This document shows, piece after piece, positions 11,911-24,992 of a DNA stretch of 64,000 nucleotides. The stretch's first letter is position 1. Every line of letters begins with the position of its first letter. Origin of the DNA: Eleginops maclovinus. Taxonomy: Eukaryota; Chordata; Actinopteri; Perciformes; Eleginopidae. The translations under genes were made by a program, and so were the position numbers. The stretch spans positions 15,479,281 through 15,543,280 of the forward strand of contig NC_086369.1 of assembly GCF_036324505.1 (NCBI RefSeq), in the 5' to 3' direction. The notes below the pieces were generated by a model. It was not told the DNA's origin and searched no databases. It was given only the letters and a program-made list of their open reading frames with translations.

Positions 11911-12582
11911 ACTAAAATAGAGAAACTGTCACCAAAAACGCTATTTTTGCAGTCTTCTGATTTTCATTTATTATGTTCACACCCTCTTTGATCCCTACGT
12001 GGCTCTCAGTCTATCTTTCACATTAACCTCCTCCCTCTCTTTTTCTGTCTGCCCCCCCCCCCCCTCTGTCCTCTAGGGCCCTGTTGTTTTGTCAGCCTGC
12101 TCTTTTCGCAGACAGTTATCGTGGCACAGCTGCTTTGTATTCTCGGGGAGAGGACAGTGTGTTTATCTAGCCCAAATCCTCGACCTCTTCATAAGTACGG
12201 CCGACCTTGGCGGTGCACAGGCACGACCCCCCCTCTGCTGCAGAGTGTGACACTGACAGGCCCGTCGAGGCTGCCGCTCTTTATCGATTCTGAGCAGGCA
12301 GTGGCACGGACAGCCCCTGTAACACTGTGACCTGCAGTTGATAAAGCCCCCCTGTGGACCGAGAGACTGCTGCTCTGCTCTCACAGTACAGAGATTAAAA
12401 CCATCTCGTGTGTGCAAACATACAGAGTATGCACTCAGCAATCCAGGTGTACAGTAAACAGATTAGAAGTATTACGTACACAGAGTTCACACAACTGTAT
12501 CAGGTTAGTTGAAAGCAAAAGGTTTCCGTTTTTTCAGTGTATATAAATGCAAAGGCTTACTTACACTATATTGCACACATCA

Positions 12583-12957
12583 GTGGTGGAAAGTACAATT
12601 AGAATACTGTACTCCAATACAAGGCACTGAGTGCATTAGAAACCTCTGATCATGTCTTATATTCATCAGCATAAGGTGATTACTGTACAAAATGCAATAA
12701 AATACATGAATTCCATTTTTTATTGGATAGAAATGACTTGTTAATTTACCACATACAGTTCTCTACGTTCGGCAGCAGATATTATGCTTTTTACTACACG
12801 GCCTTGTTTTGACGACATGAGATAGTTAATTCAGATAATTAGTGTGCCACACTGCATGAACAATCCTCTGACTTTTTGTACTTTAAGTATAATTTGAGGC
12901 AGAGTCTTTTTAAACTGTGGAGTTGCAACTAAAATACCTGAATATTTCTTCCACCAC
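12583..12957 (+). mobile_element. MITE-like dispersed element with short terminal inverted repeats
   Basis: It begins gtggtggaa and ends ttccaccac, a 9-bp perfect inverted terminus, about 375 bp apart. The interior has 'agtacaattagaatactgta' and 'ttgtactttaagtataattt', the wording of the same fish element family seen at 22701. No coding capacity. A possible shared 'acacat' sits on both flanks, but the context is itself CA-rich. Confidence 0.55.
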
Positions 12958-15206
12958 ACACATTGTTTTGCCTGAACCCTGTCCTGAAACTGCTCTGTGT
13001 GCTCAGTGTGTATTGTTAATGCTGCTTCACAGGGACCGGCCTCCCGACTCCTAAACAAACAGCGAGGGGCCCTCCCTCTCAAATAGGCAGCGACTGGATC
13101 TATCGATCGGTACAGGAGCCACACACAGCCGGAGAGAATTAATCCTCGCTCGCCTGACGAGCCGGCACAGCCACACCTCGGAGGGACACAACATCCAATA
13201 GCCCCCGCTGTAAAAAGAAACTAGGACATAAAAAAAGTTCCCTCGCTCAACCACACACCACGCTCAAAGGCAAAACACACTGTAAACAAACTTCTGTGGG
13301 AGAAAGTGAGATGAGGACACGCAAAGCAATGCTGTGCAATATACTGTATATAGGGAACTGTGAAAACACTCAGCCGTGAGAAAAAAGGGAGAAAAGCAGA
13401 GATGGAGACGAGATGACATGTGCAAGCTGGAGAGACAACTCCACTTTTATACAGATGTGAGAGAGGTGGAAGAATCGCAGACCTACAGCCGTGGGAAGAT
13501 TTCATGTGTGAACACGATTTATCGACATCACAGAAACACTGGACCACATCGAGCCCGTCCAAGATTCAAAACTGCACATTTACTCCCAATTACTCCTCCT
13601 CCTCCTCCTTTACGTTCCCATCAGATCAGTAACGCTGTGTGTTTGACACTTTCACTCCATATTTATGTCTCTGAAATGTATGTCTTTCTTTCCCTGCATG
13701 CATCATGCCCTGGTTTCTGGTCACTGTTGCACAATATGACAGTTCTCCTTGAGTTCTGCGAAGAAACGGTTGACCCAGAAACCCTCCTGAGACTTAACTT
13801 TATTAGGGAAGATCTAATTAAAAGTTTGTGAGGGCCGAGTGGAAACTTTAAGAGTGCAGCAAAGGGGTCGTCTCCACCAGTTGCAAGGAAAGTCTGATTG
13901 TATAAAAGACTATGAGGAAAAGACGCTACTCCTTACTTGATTTCTTTACCAAAGAAAACATGGATTAAGGGCGGGGCTACCTTGTGATTGACAGGCGCTA
14001 CATATATGCTATTGTGCAGACCCACAGAGAAACAAATAGCCAAGAACAAGGATGTGCACGCTAAACTGATATGAGTGCACTATGGGATGTTTGATAAATC
14101 CACTTGAGGTGAAGTGTGTGAGTGTTTTTGAGAGGAGGATTAAAGGCCCGTCCTGCACCTTCAAACTGCTGCTGAAACGTCACTTACAGAAAAGATTTCA
14201 GAGATTATTGGACTGAAGGGGTTTTATTCACTGTCTGTTTGTAATGTGTGGGCTTATAAAGACACTAGGACTGAGAGAACAATATCAGATGTAATACGAG
14301 CATGAGCCAGATCTGTTTACTGTGTGGCTTTGCAGGGTTTATTGCCAGAAGAGGTTTTAGCAGCAGGTTAATCTCCAGTCCACTTCTACAGAGTTACCTT
14401 CAACTCACGTACGGTTTGCCTCACACAGACGGCCAAAGTTTCATTTAGCAACTTTTCAATACAAGTAACTGTCACATTTTATTGTGTTCCTAATCTAATG
14501 ATATCACTTCTGACTGACTGTAGGCCCCTGAATGAGACATTTAAACGGTCCCTACTGCTCCAAACTGCGACCAGTCAATGACATTCAAAGTCCACAGAAG
14601 CTGATTTTAAGATCGTAGTTAATGGACTGCAACTGGCTGGAAAACTGTGTTGCTAGGTAAAGAAACATGTAAGTGCATATTCTTTCTTTCCTGGCCATTG
14701 TTGAGCTGTTGTTATTCAAGTGAACACAACAGAAATAAGCAAATCTAAGGAGGCCATTTTCTCTTTATTTTCCCTGCAGATATGGCTGGCTGTAGAGGTG
14801 GGATCCATGTGTGCGTTTGTCGTAATTATAGCTGCTTTTTATAAAGAATAAAAGCTGCCCGACAAGCTGAGATTGCAAACAAAAAGCACACTTGAAAAAT
14901 CACTTTATTCTACAAAAGAAAACCTGCTTCCAGCCGATTCCTTCTCCCTGGTTTATTTAAGCACTACTCCCCACTCTCAGACTGATCGCTCAAACAAAGC
15001 AACAAAGCAGAAAGGGATCCAATGTCAGAGAAGACAGTCAAGGACAAGCTCAAGTCAGCTGCCGTTGTGATGGTCTTACAGGTTTAAAGGTCCACACATG
15101 TTGAGCTTCCTGCCATCAAAGCCTCTCTGACATGCATGTGTTTTTTCCTCGCCTACACTGGTTTGCTAATTTGTTGACTCGATGTCACTCAGATCTCCCA
15201 GGTTGA

Positions 15207-15226
15207 GGGGGGGGGGGGGGGGGGGG
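15207..15226 (+). repeat. G20 homopolymer
   Basis: Twenty consecutive G on the plus strand. Length in such runs is prone to assembly error. Confidence 0.9.
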
Positions 15227-17673
15227 AGTGAAACAGCGTGTGTCGGTGGCACTCGAATGCCACCCTGCAAAATTTCGATGTCAAGGATAATTGCAATGAG
15301 GTGGTGAACTCCATCTGACGGTAATCTGGGAGAGGGCAAGGGTTAGGTACTGAACTGAGAGTGTGGAAAAGACAGAGTGAGGACATACAGGCAGAGATCC
15401 TGTCATCAGCTGCTTTCACACATGCACTGCTACCCAGAAACTACCCAGTCATTACCCAGAGGAGCAATACGTGAGAGCACAGGTGTCCAGATCTGTTGAA
15501 TCAGGCACTGTACATTTTTATTCTGCAAGTATCCGAATCCATGAAGCTATAACGAGTCTATGAGAAGTCTATCAGGCAGGACACAACATTTAAAACCAAA
15601 AAAGAGAAGGTTTTTTCTATAGAAAGACAGCAACGAGATGCTGAATAGAGAGACAGAGAGATTTGATAACATCCGTCTGCAAAGGTAGAAGCAGAAATCA
15701 TTCAACAAATTCAAGAACGCAAAGAGACTCGGCATGGACAATCTCCTGGTGTGAAATAGGGAAACTCTTGCCAATGTGGGGACCTGATTCTCCAGATATA
15801 TCTTGAGTTGATATGGGAAAAGATCTTGAAAGCTAGTACAGAAATGACGGGTGAATGACTGACAATAATACAACTACCCTTAATCTGCCCTACCATATTC
15901 CATCCATTTCAATACATCAGTAAGTGTGTTTGCCTTGTGTACAACAAATACACTTCAGAATAAACTTCACTTTTAATGAAGAGTTGGCGGGGTTTGACAC
16001 GGAGGACATTTTTTCATGTTGAGTCCGTGATTCTGCCTCTCAGAGTCGCCGTTATGCAGAGTGCCAACATCCCCCTCCGCCTACATTTTCCGCCAACAAT
16101 ATTAAGTCCACCTCCATGGGAACCGTGTCCTAACTTCACACCGAGAGTCACTCATAAATATTGTTCTTGCTTATTGAAAACACACACCTCAGGGACCAGT
16201 CGTGTGTTAACTCCACCGTGAGTTCACTGTGCTTCTCCGGAGAAAGAAAGAACAGTGAGAGTGTGAGGACGGAGAAAGACAATAAGGACGCTGAAATGGT
16301 TGTCATCTGTCAGCGGCGTCCCTCAGCACCGTCCGGAGTCTACTCAGTGTCTGCTCACGACATCCTGCAGGAGAAACGAATCTGTCGCCCGTGAGAAGAC
16401 CCTGGCCTTGATACCAGATCAGCTGAAGTGAAACACATCAAGCTGCTGACACGCCACCATTTCTCCCTGGGTGAAAACTAAATATGAAGCCATCACTCTC
16501 AGACACAAGCGGGCTAAATTACACAGCCTTCGACAGACATGCCTTTCATCTTGCCTCTGCTTTCTCTCTGTGGTTGTGTGAGATGCAAATGATACAAAAA
16601 AAGAAGCCTTTTGAAGCTTGATATTACTGCATCATAAACCTGGATGCATTTTCACTCACTCTGTAGAGGTATTGATTAAATCAGGCAGGCAGATCTGTTT
16701 CATAGACATATGGCTTTGCAGAAATCATCATTTACTCTGTCAGATTGTGCGTTGGCAGCAGACAGAGTGACTAATAACTCAGAGGGTTTTATTTGAGGCT
16801 GACTTATGATAGACAGGTTTCAATCCTGGCCACAGCGGGAGGGTAAAATCCAGCTATATGCAGACTATATTCAGCTTCTCTTTATAAAACCACTTCTTGA
16901 AAGAACAGTGAGCGTCCAGTCACAGCTTGGCAACCGTAAGTATGCAAAGCACGTGTCCAAGCATTGCAACATAAAGAGAAACCGTCCCTGTTATTAGAGC
17001 CGTGTGCAAAAGGGAGTATATGCAAAAGAAACAGCAGTGTGTACGCCTCCTTATGATGCATATCAAACACACTGTATCATTGAATGAGGAGCAGTGTGAC
17101 ATAATAGGCAGGAAAGGGAAAACCACATTTAGTTAATTGGCTGTTTAAAATACATGGCAATTATGCAAATGATGAAATATTTGGTTTCGTATTCAGGCAT
17201 GTGAAATGTGATGAAAAGGAGAAATGCCGACGAGACTAATCAGTGAGACAAGAGAGGTCTTTAAATCACTGCACATCTTCAGTAATTAGCTCGTCGCTAT
17301 CATTAAGCTACGATTGCTGATACGAAACCAGTCGGTATAAAAGCTAATTGTAAACGCTCGGTTAAATCGTATATTTATGATTCATCTCTCATAATAAAGA
17401 CAGATAGAGATCAGAATAAGATAAGAAGCAGAGGGAGAGGGGAGAGGTCACTGAGATGTCGCGATTTATTCCCTCTTTTGACGGGGGGGGGCTTAAGCTC
17501 CATATCTGCACCTCACAGATGACAGGTGTTTGTCAATAAGAAGCGCCGGGCCTCAGAATACAATCCAAAGCATCAAATGTCAGGAGCATCTGATAACTGT
17601 GCTGCACACAGCCACGCTGACATTCTGCCGGAGCAGCGAGATGAAGGAGATCTCAGACAACATGGCAGGCGGA

Positions 17674-17692
17674 GGGGGGGGGGGGGGGGGGG
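17674..17692 (+). repeat. G19 homopolymer
   Basis: Nineteen consecutive G on the plus strand, after a short 'gga'. Confidence 0.9.
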
Positions 17693-18589
17693 ACATCAGT
17701 GTGGCGACAGTCGCTCAAAGTTCATGCTTCGGTTTCAGAGACGAGGACAAAAGGGACGGAGAAAATCTCCTCGTTTAAAATAATGCGTACTTAAAACAAT
17801 GTCTGATCTGTTTGAACACAACTCATTTAAACTTCATTTGTTGTCAAGACAATTGAAATGCATGCACTGATATAACATTAATTTGCAGGAAGTTTGTAAA
17901 ACTTTTGTCTGTTTTGGTTCATAATGGAGGCATGCAAGACAAACACATGCAAGGTAACAGGTTGAGTAACTGCTCCATCGATGGGGAATTAATGTGTCTA
18001 CACACCTTAAAATGCAGAAGATGGGACATTCATTGACAATGACTTTAAGATGTGTAAATGCACTTTCATGTAGACATTTAAACATATAACATTTAACTGT
18101 TTCAACGTATTCTACATTACATTCAATATTTGGTATTCTTATAACCTTGTGTGTATTCTTCTTATTCCTGCTGTTGCTTTAATCACCGAATATACTTATG
18201 AAGGTTTAGCTGATCCTATCCTATCTTTCAAAAAGCTAGGTAATGAGTATAATTACTTTGGAGTATTCAGCAAAGTAATTCCTTTTTAATGAGTAGTTAG
18301 TACATTTTCAAAGTAACTTTCCAGACACTGTTTCAAACACCTCTTGGAGGAGAAGTGTGTGTGTGTGTGTGTAGCTCTAATCGAAACTAAGCCACCTGAT
18401 GCAAATAGTAAATCTCTATCTGGTGACACACCATCCTCCTGGCTTCCCATCATCTCTGTGTCTCTTTGTCCGTCTCGCAATACCCGACGACACGCTACAG
18501 TAATTATCCTGCGACCGCCTCGCCTCTCTGTTCCCTGAGCTCTGTGAGAGGTGGCTGGTGGGGGGAGGACGAACGGGAGAGATGTCACA

Positions 18590-18737
<148 letters not shown>

Positions 18738-18881
18738 CTACAGATGGATGACAAGTGTGATAATGGTTGAACTGAAGAAATGGATCATCATCCTTTTTTC
18801 CGACAGTTGTGACCCAAAACTCCTCCGAGAGGTAAATCATACTGAAGTCTTTACATGAATCAATGTGGGAAGAGAGGAGAG

Positions 18882-18882
18882 A

Positions 18883-18923
<41 letters not shown>
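18882..18923 (+). repeat. Short CA tract
   Basis: About 42 bp of CA with one 'cc' interruption. Confidence 0.9.
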
Positions 18924-18924
<1 letters not shown>

Positions 18925-20457
18925 CACTAAAACTTATATTTTCAAAGGAATAGGAACTTGTGTTTTCCCTAAAATATACCAACACTTTCTTACTTGTCCA
19001 ATAGTCAGTATTTAAAGCAGTGATGGATGTCATTTAATAATTTGGGAGTTAAGAGTGGCTGAACATACAAAGCTAACACTTATATTGTTAATATACAAAC
19101 ATTTGTGGATTCCAGAAAATCCTGTTTGATTCACAAGGCCACGCTTTGATCAGCATATAGCCTGCAGTGAAACTCATCAAGTTAAAAGTGGAATATGAAT
19201 CCTGACTAATCACTGCTGTTAATACTCTTTGGCACTCGGTGTATAACGAAGCTTGTATCTATTGACAGAGAAATTAAACGCGGTACATTATTTGCACCTG
19301 AGTAAGCTGAGTTAACAGTCCCTCTGATGTCAGATCAGTGAAAACAACAGCCGTGTTTGTTGAAAGGATTTGACGCTCATTCAGCTCTCACTCCACCATC
19401 TGCCGGCTGGAGCCTATAGGCTGCTTACAGTCTGAGTTACTGCCAGAGTGGCGGCTGAACCTTCAGCCTTCGCCTTTCGATTAGGTAATGAGCACTAAAG
19501 CTAATCTGATGCCAGGCGTCTGGTGACAACCTCTAATGAAACACATTGGGTCTGCTGTACAGGAACACCGCAGACCTATTAAAGCTCACGTCTCTGTTCG
19601 TTAATATCTTGGAAGTGGGGCTCCTCTAAAGGCTTCGAGTTCCTGCTGTTACATTTAAGCTTCAAAGTACGAAGAGAACAAACTGTACCGGCAGAAGATG
19701 GAGATTCATCTTCAGAAATAAGAGATCAGAAGAGAGAGGATCCCGCTGCTATCGTACATTAGGGCTATCCTCTGAGATTACCACAGCGTGAGGCGTGTGT
19801 GAGTGGTGCAGCGACAGACCTCCCACAGACACAGATAAGTTAAAGTGATGGAGGCCGCCACATCCAAACCAGGCGCTACAGCTTTCAAAAAAAATAACAT
19901 ATATCTGCCTTTCCCTCTGAGGCAACGCACCGTAAACAAACTTTAACTGCTGCATGTGGAGCCTCTTTGCTGTGGTGTGGTGCCACCCCGCCTGTCTGCT
20001 CTCTAATATGTATCCTTCCACTTGACTACATAAACAACTTGTCAATTAGCCGCCTGTTTGTACAAACGTTTACAGCATCTAATTCACCGGGGAGGCGAAG
20101 CTGACGGAGGCCGAGAGGAGAAGCTGGGAAAAAGAGCTTGTAAATGTTCTTTGCATCCCTGTGTGGAAGCTAAAATTAGTCGTAAACAGCTGATCGGCTT
20201 TGTGGATTGGAAGTTCATTAACAAGCTTTGATGCTCTGATAAAACGGATTGGGACGGGATGGTAAACACGAGAGCTGATTAAGATAAAACTAACTTCTGT
20301 AGGACAGAAAGATGGAACAGTTTCGGAAGGATGTAATGAACAACAGACAGAGAGTAGGGAGGCGAGGAGGCCAATAACTCAGCCTGCAGAGCTGGAGTGA
20401 GATAAATATCCATAGGCCCGGATATCAGGAGAGAGAACATCTGCCTGCTCCACTCAC

Positions 20458-20683
20458 CGTCCGTGGAGCAGCCGGTGGAGCCGTCGCTGGAGCAGTAGCG
20501 CATCTCGATCCTCTGCCGGCCCACCTCCATCAGGCTGGGGTCGGGGATGCGGGCTTTGCAGGTGTAGCGGAAGCGCTGCTCGTAGTGGCCGCCATTATCC
20601 GAGATGTTGACTGGCGTCCAGGGAGTCCAGGGCGTCGTCTTCTTCAGGTCGGGACACGGCAGGGTGTTGCAAGACTGGTACTC
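20458..20683 (-). CDS. sema5a: sema5a exon E12: end of TSR3 and TSR4 (divergent repeat)
   Basis: 226 bp, phase 0 to 1, residues 602-677. It begins EYQSCNTLPCPDLKKTTPWT, continues PWTPVNISDNGGHYEQRFRY, then TCKARIPDPSLMEVGRQRIE, and ends MRYCSSDGSTGCSTDG. The PWTPWTPVNIS block is the divergent fourth repeat of class 5 semaphorins, with W-x-x-W kept but spacing unlike the others. One sequon (NIS) is visible. The split Gly677 codon joins E13. The wording is almost identical to remembered mammalian 5A, making this one of the clearest 5A markers. The donor is gtgagt; the acceptor is ctcttcttttgcag. Confidence 0.98.
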
Positions 20684-22700
20684 CTGCAAAAGAAGAGTGA
20701 ACAAGTGGGTGATGTAAAGTGCATTTACTCAAGGACTATTTTGAGCTATTAGAGACCTGTTAGGAATATCGTTTCTACAGCAACATCCCAGCGCTGCTTT
20801 AACACCGTTTGTCATGGTGAGCACGTTTTGCAGGCAGGTGAGTGTTCCTCAAGGAGATAATCACAAATCATTAAAGCAATAATTAAACATGACAAGCTCA
20901 GACTGAAATGTGTGATGTATTGCTCAAACACAACAATGGACGGGACAATGGCTTTTCAAATTCTCAGCAGTGACTGACTGCAAATGAGACGGCTTATTCT
21001 ATGAGGGAATAAACAGCCTTTTCAGAGCTTTCACATTCATTCCTCCTTCAAAGCCTTTGCATTCCAGCTCTGGATCCAGGACCACTCATCCCCCAGAAAA
21101 CCCCCTCACAAATAAACCAAGAAATGTTTGCATGGCCCAGAAATACCTGCTGATTCTGCCTGTGCCCCCTGGTTCAGTTAGAACAAACTCAAGACTATTT
21201 GACCAGTTAGTAATGGTTTGTTTATTCTGGTTAAACGCAGTTTTGGTCTATTTCCATGGTTGGTCGGTGGGGTAAAAGCAACCAATCCAACCACTGTCAT
21301 AACCGATCATATATATGTGATTTTAGCTTGATTCCAAAAGCTCAACTACAAATAAATCCTTCCTCTGGTCCTGAAATCTGACCAGGAAGTCAACATGGCT
21401 ATTTTTCACTGATTGAAGTCAGCAATCTTTAAAAACTGTATGCCTTTATGTGAACTTGAGGAGTCGTGTGTCAATGCGCTCATCGATGTTTGCTAAATAA
21501 ATAAATGATCTTTATTTGGTCCAGATCCTCTTTAAAAATCACATCATTAGTCGTTTTTGTTTCCGATATCTTGCAGCCCTACATTTCCAATACTCACGTG
21601 TAATTCAGGGAGGGGGTAATGATAAAGAACACATTGAGAGGTTGATAGAGAAAGAGTATAGAGAGCCGGCAGTAAGAATGACAAACACAGCGCTGCCGCT
21701 CCAAAAGGATGATATGTGAGTCTCATTCAGGAGCGCCATGAGTGTGTATCTCTCCTCTGCTGCTCTGGAATAAAGAAACATCTTCTTCTTCAGTGGTGCT
21801 ACGCATGATGATGATGCAATTCAGGGGGATAATAGTTGCGTAATAGGCCGTCCAGACCCCTTTTGTGCCCGGCTGAACAAATAAAGAAAATGAAACGGCA
21901 GAAGAGGAGGTGAGACGGCGGACATTTCTCCTCCTCACCTGTTTATTTATGCTGAATAGGTCTTGAGCGACTGCCAGACCTTGACACATAAGGTAAGAGT
22001 TTCTTCCCGCACATCCGTCAGCCTGTCACATGGGATCTGCTGACAGGTCAACAGTATACATCCCACAGTATGCAGCTCCATTTTCCCCCCCTCGGTCTCA
22101 CTTCCCAGCCACTGATCTTTATATTTCCTCGCCCTCATTTTCACACAACTCACTTTCTGTTTCCCTCAGTGCCTCTGCTTCCTCTCACACTCGCCGCCTC
22201 CCCCCCCCCCCGGGGTGCCAAGGTTAAAAACACAGGGAGGATTTAGATTCTGTTAGGGCCCCCGTGATGAATGACTGTGTCACCGTCGCCATCACCACAC
22301 TTCCTGCCTTTCTCCATCCAGCACAGCAATCATGTCCACACATTAATATTTAACATCGTCACGCAGCCACAATCCCTCATTATCAGCCAATCACAGAGAG
22401 GGAGAAGTCCACCTCAGCGTCTCGCCGCAGCCTACAGCGACAGAGAAACCCAACGCGTGGCGGGAATGGAAGTGTGGGTAGAAAGGATCTGAGGGTGTTT
22501 GTTGTGTGAGGTGTTGATGGTGGCCAAACACAGTAAATATTTAATGAGGCTTGTCTGGTAAGCGCTTTCCTCCGGCACTCTCTGAGGAGTAGTGTCGATG
22601 CAAAGGGGCTGAGGAGATAATTACTGGCTTTAAAACTGAACCTCATTCAAGGTCTTCAAAGACATCCATCTCAAGTATACGCAGCTTAAAGGGAAGTCAG

Positions 22701-23100
22701 CGGTGGTGGAAGTAACTAAGTACTGTACTGCAGAAGGAATTTAAGGGACTTGTACTTTACTGGAGTATTTCTTTGTACTTTTACTCCACTACATTTATTT
22801 AATCCCTTCAATTGCTAGGCAGATTAGGATTAATGATGGTAAATATAATCAGCCCTTAAATCAGACTTTAGTTCACCTGGAGTAAATCCAGCAGCTACCC
22901 TGCAGTATACAAAGCCATTCAAACTAGCTGCACCTTTACCAGCTCTGAGAACACTTTAATGATCAATCATTATAAAACATATCAGAGATATTATTCTGAA
23001 ATGGACCAATCAGACAATGACTACTTTTACTGTCGCTACTTTAAGTACATTTAGAGGAGAGTACTTTCTACTTTCACTGGAGGAACATTTAGAATACTTT
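22701..23100 (+). mobile_element. Dispersed fish element, copy 1
   Basis: It begins 'ggtggtggaagtaactaagt', the known opening of a family common in teleosts. Bases 22883-23022 are identical by eye over 140 bp to 53925-54064 in the E2-E3 intron. It is non-coding and runs straight into the 32-bp minisatellite. Confidence 0.75.
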
Positions 23101-23573
23101 CACTGTGACAGAGTATTCCTACACTCTGGTACTTCTGCTTTACTCAGTACAAGACCTGAGTACTTCTACTTTACTCAAGTACAAGATCTGAGTACTTCTA
23201 CTTGACTCAAGTACAAGACCTGAGTTCTTCTACTTTACTCAAGTACAAGACCTGAGTTCTTCTACTTTACTCAAGTACAAGACCTGAGTACTTCTACTTT
23301 ACTCAAGTACAAGACCTGAGTTCTTCTACTTTACTCAAGTACAAGACCTGAGTACTTCTACTTTACTCAAGTACAAGACCTGAGTACTTCTACTTTACTC
23401 AAGTACAAGATCTGAGTACTTCTACTTTACTCAAGTACAAGATCTGAGTACTTCTACTTTTACTCAAGATCTGAGTACTTGTACTTTTACTCAAGATCTG
23501 AGTACTTCTACTTTACTCAAGTACAATATCTGAGTACTTCTACTTTACTCAAGTACCAGACCTGAGTACTTCC
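23101..23573 (+). repeat. 32-bp minisatellite, about 14 copies
   Basis: The unit is approximately 'gagtacttctactttactca' plus 'agtacaagacct'. The period is exactly 32 through most of the array, with variants 'ttcttc' for 'tacttc' and 'gatct' for 'gacct'. Shorter units (26-28 bp) appear near 23455-23510. The unit derives from the 'tactcaagta' ending of the preceding dispersed element. Confidence 0.93.
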
Positions 23574-24742
23574 CCCTCCTCTTGCTGTCAGTCTCTGTAA
23601 TGCTTGTGTAAACCCTGTCCTACTGACGGCACAGATAAGGAGAAACCTTGTAAGACAATCCACGCAGCGCAACTTCAATACTTTTAAAATCAACAACCGT
23701 CTCACACATGTCAATTTTCTTCAAGATTTGAGCGAACTATGGTCTTTTATTTGCAAGGGCCTCTAAAAAAAATCCTCTTTGTTGAACTGAATGTTCATTG
23801 TCATGGAAAATTGGCACTGGTTTATTATTTTAAGAGAAAAGAGATTAAACTGGGACGTGAGAGTCTGACGTAAAGCCACGAAGACAAGCTGTTGGTCTCC
23901 ACTATCTCCGCCGTACCACCTTGGGGTCCACGAGGGTGAAGCCCCCTGCTGTGGACCATTTCAATCCAATAACAAGCGTTGAAGGACAGTGCTTATTGTC
24001 TTTTCCTGCAATAAAAGAGCATCTTGGAGTGGGTACGCAGGAGAATACAAAATCTGGCATTGTAACCAAAACAGCCCCCTTTCTCTTTATGAGTGGCAAT
24101 TTTTATAACGTGTGTTGAATAATGCATTAAAGAAAGGCCAGAGGATGTGAAATAAACATCAATAATGCTGTCCATAAAAACCCATAGCCCAACACACACA
24201 CAGGGAAATATAAATGCATTAAAATGACACCCAGTGATCCGGAGCCGGGAATAGGTCAGCCGGGGCATATATTACATGTCGGCCATGTAAATGTGACGCT
24301 TAACAAACCAAGGGAGGCGTGCTGTATTCAGATTGAACTCTGATTCACTGTTAGGGCAGAAAAGAGCTATTTAAATGTTTCATCTCTCCCTTTCCCAGCT
24401 GATGTGATGAGGTAATAACACAATGTGACGCGAGGAAACAACAAAAGGCAGGAAACACACTCTCTGCTCACATTTCAATCTCAGTGAAATTAACCGAAAG
24501 TGAGAACATGGCGGAAAGCAGCCGGATGTGACAACTGGCATGTGGAACCGAAAATTGGATTCAATTAGTCCGCTGATTTCGACTCGTACCCACCCGGAGC
24601 AAGAGGAATGAAATGCGTTCTGGGTAAATGGAGAGCGCTGGGGATTTTTATGCCGTGCAGCACCTTTAACGGGCAGCTGCTCGGAAACGAGAGCTCGCTA
24701 ATGTGTGTGTGGACGGAGCTCAGGGTGATAGCATCTTTACTG

Positions 24743-24888
<146 letters not shown>

Positions 24889-24932
24889 TGCAGCCTTGGT
24901 CAGCATGGAATTGAGGGAAAGTTTGACTTTAC

Positions 24933-24936
<4 letters not shown>

Positions 24937-24989
<53 letters not shown>
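24937..24989 (+). repeat. (GT)26 microsatellite
   Basis: 53 bp of GT, 48 bp after the preceding CA tract and complementary to it. Confidence 0.97.

Positions 24990-24992
<3 letters not shown>

Noticed and set aside
23101..23573. CRISPR-like regular repeat
   Set aside because: The 32-bp units are head to tail with no unique spacers, and the host is a vertebrate. It is a minisatellite.
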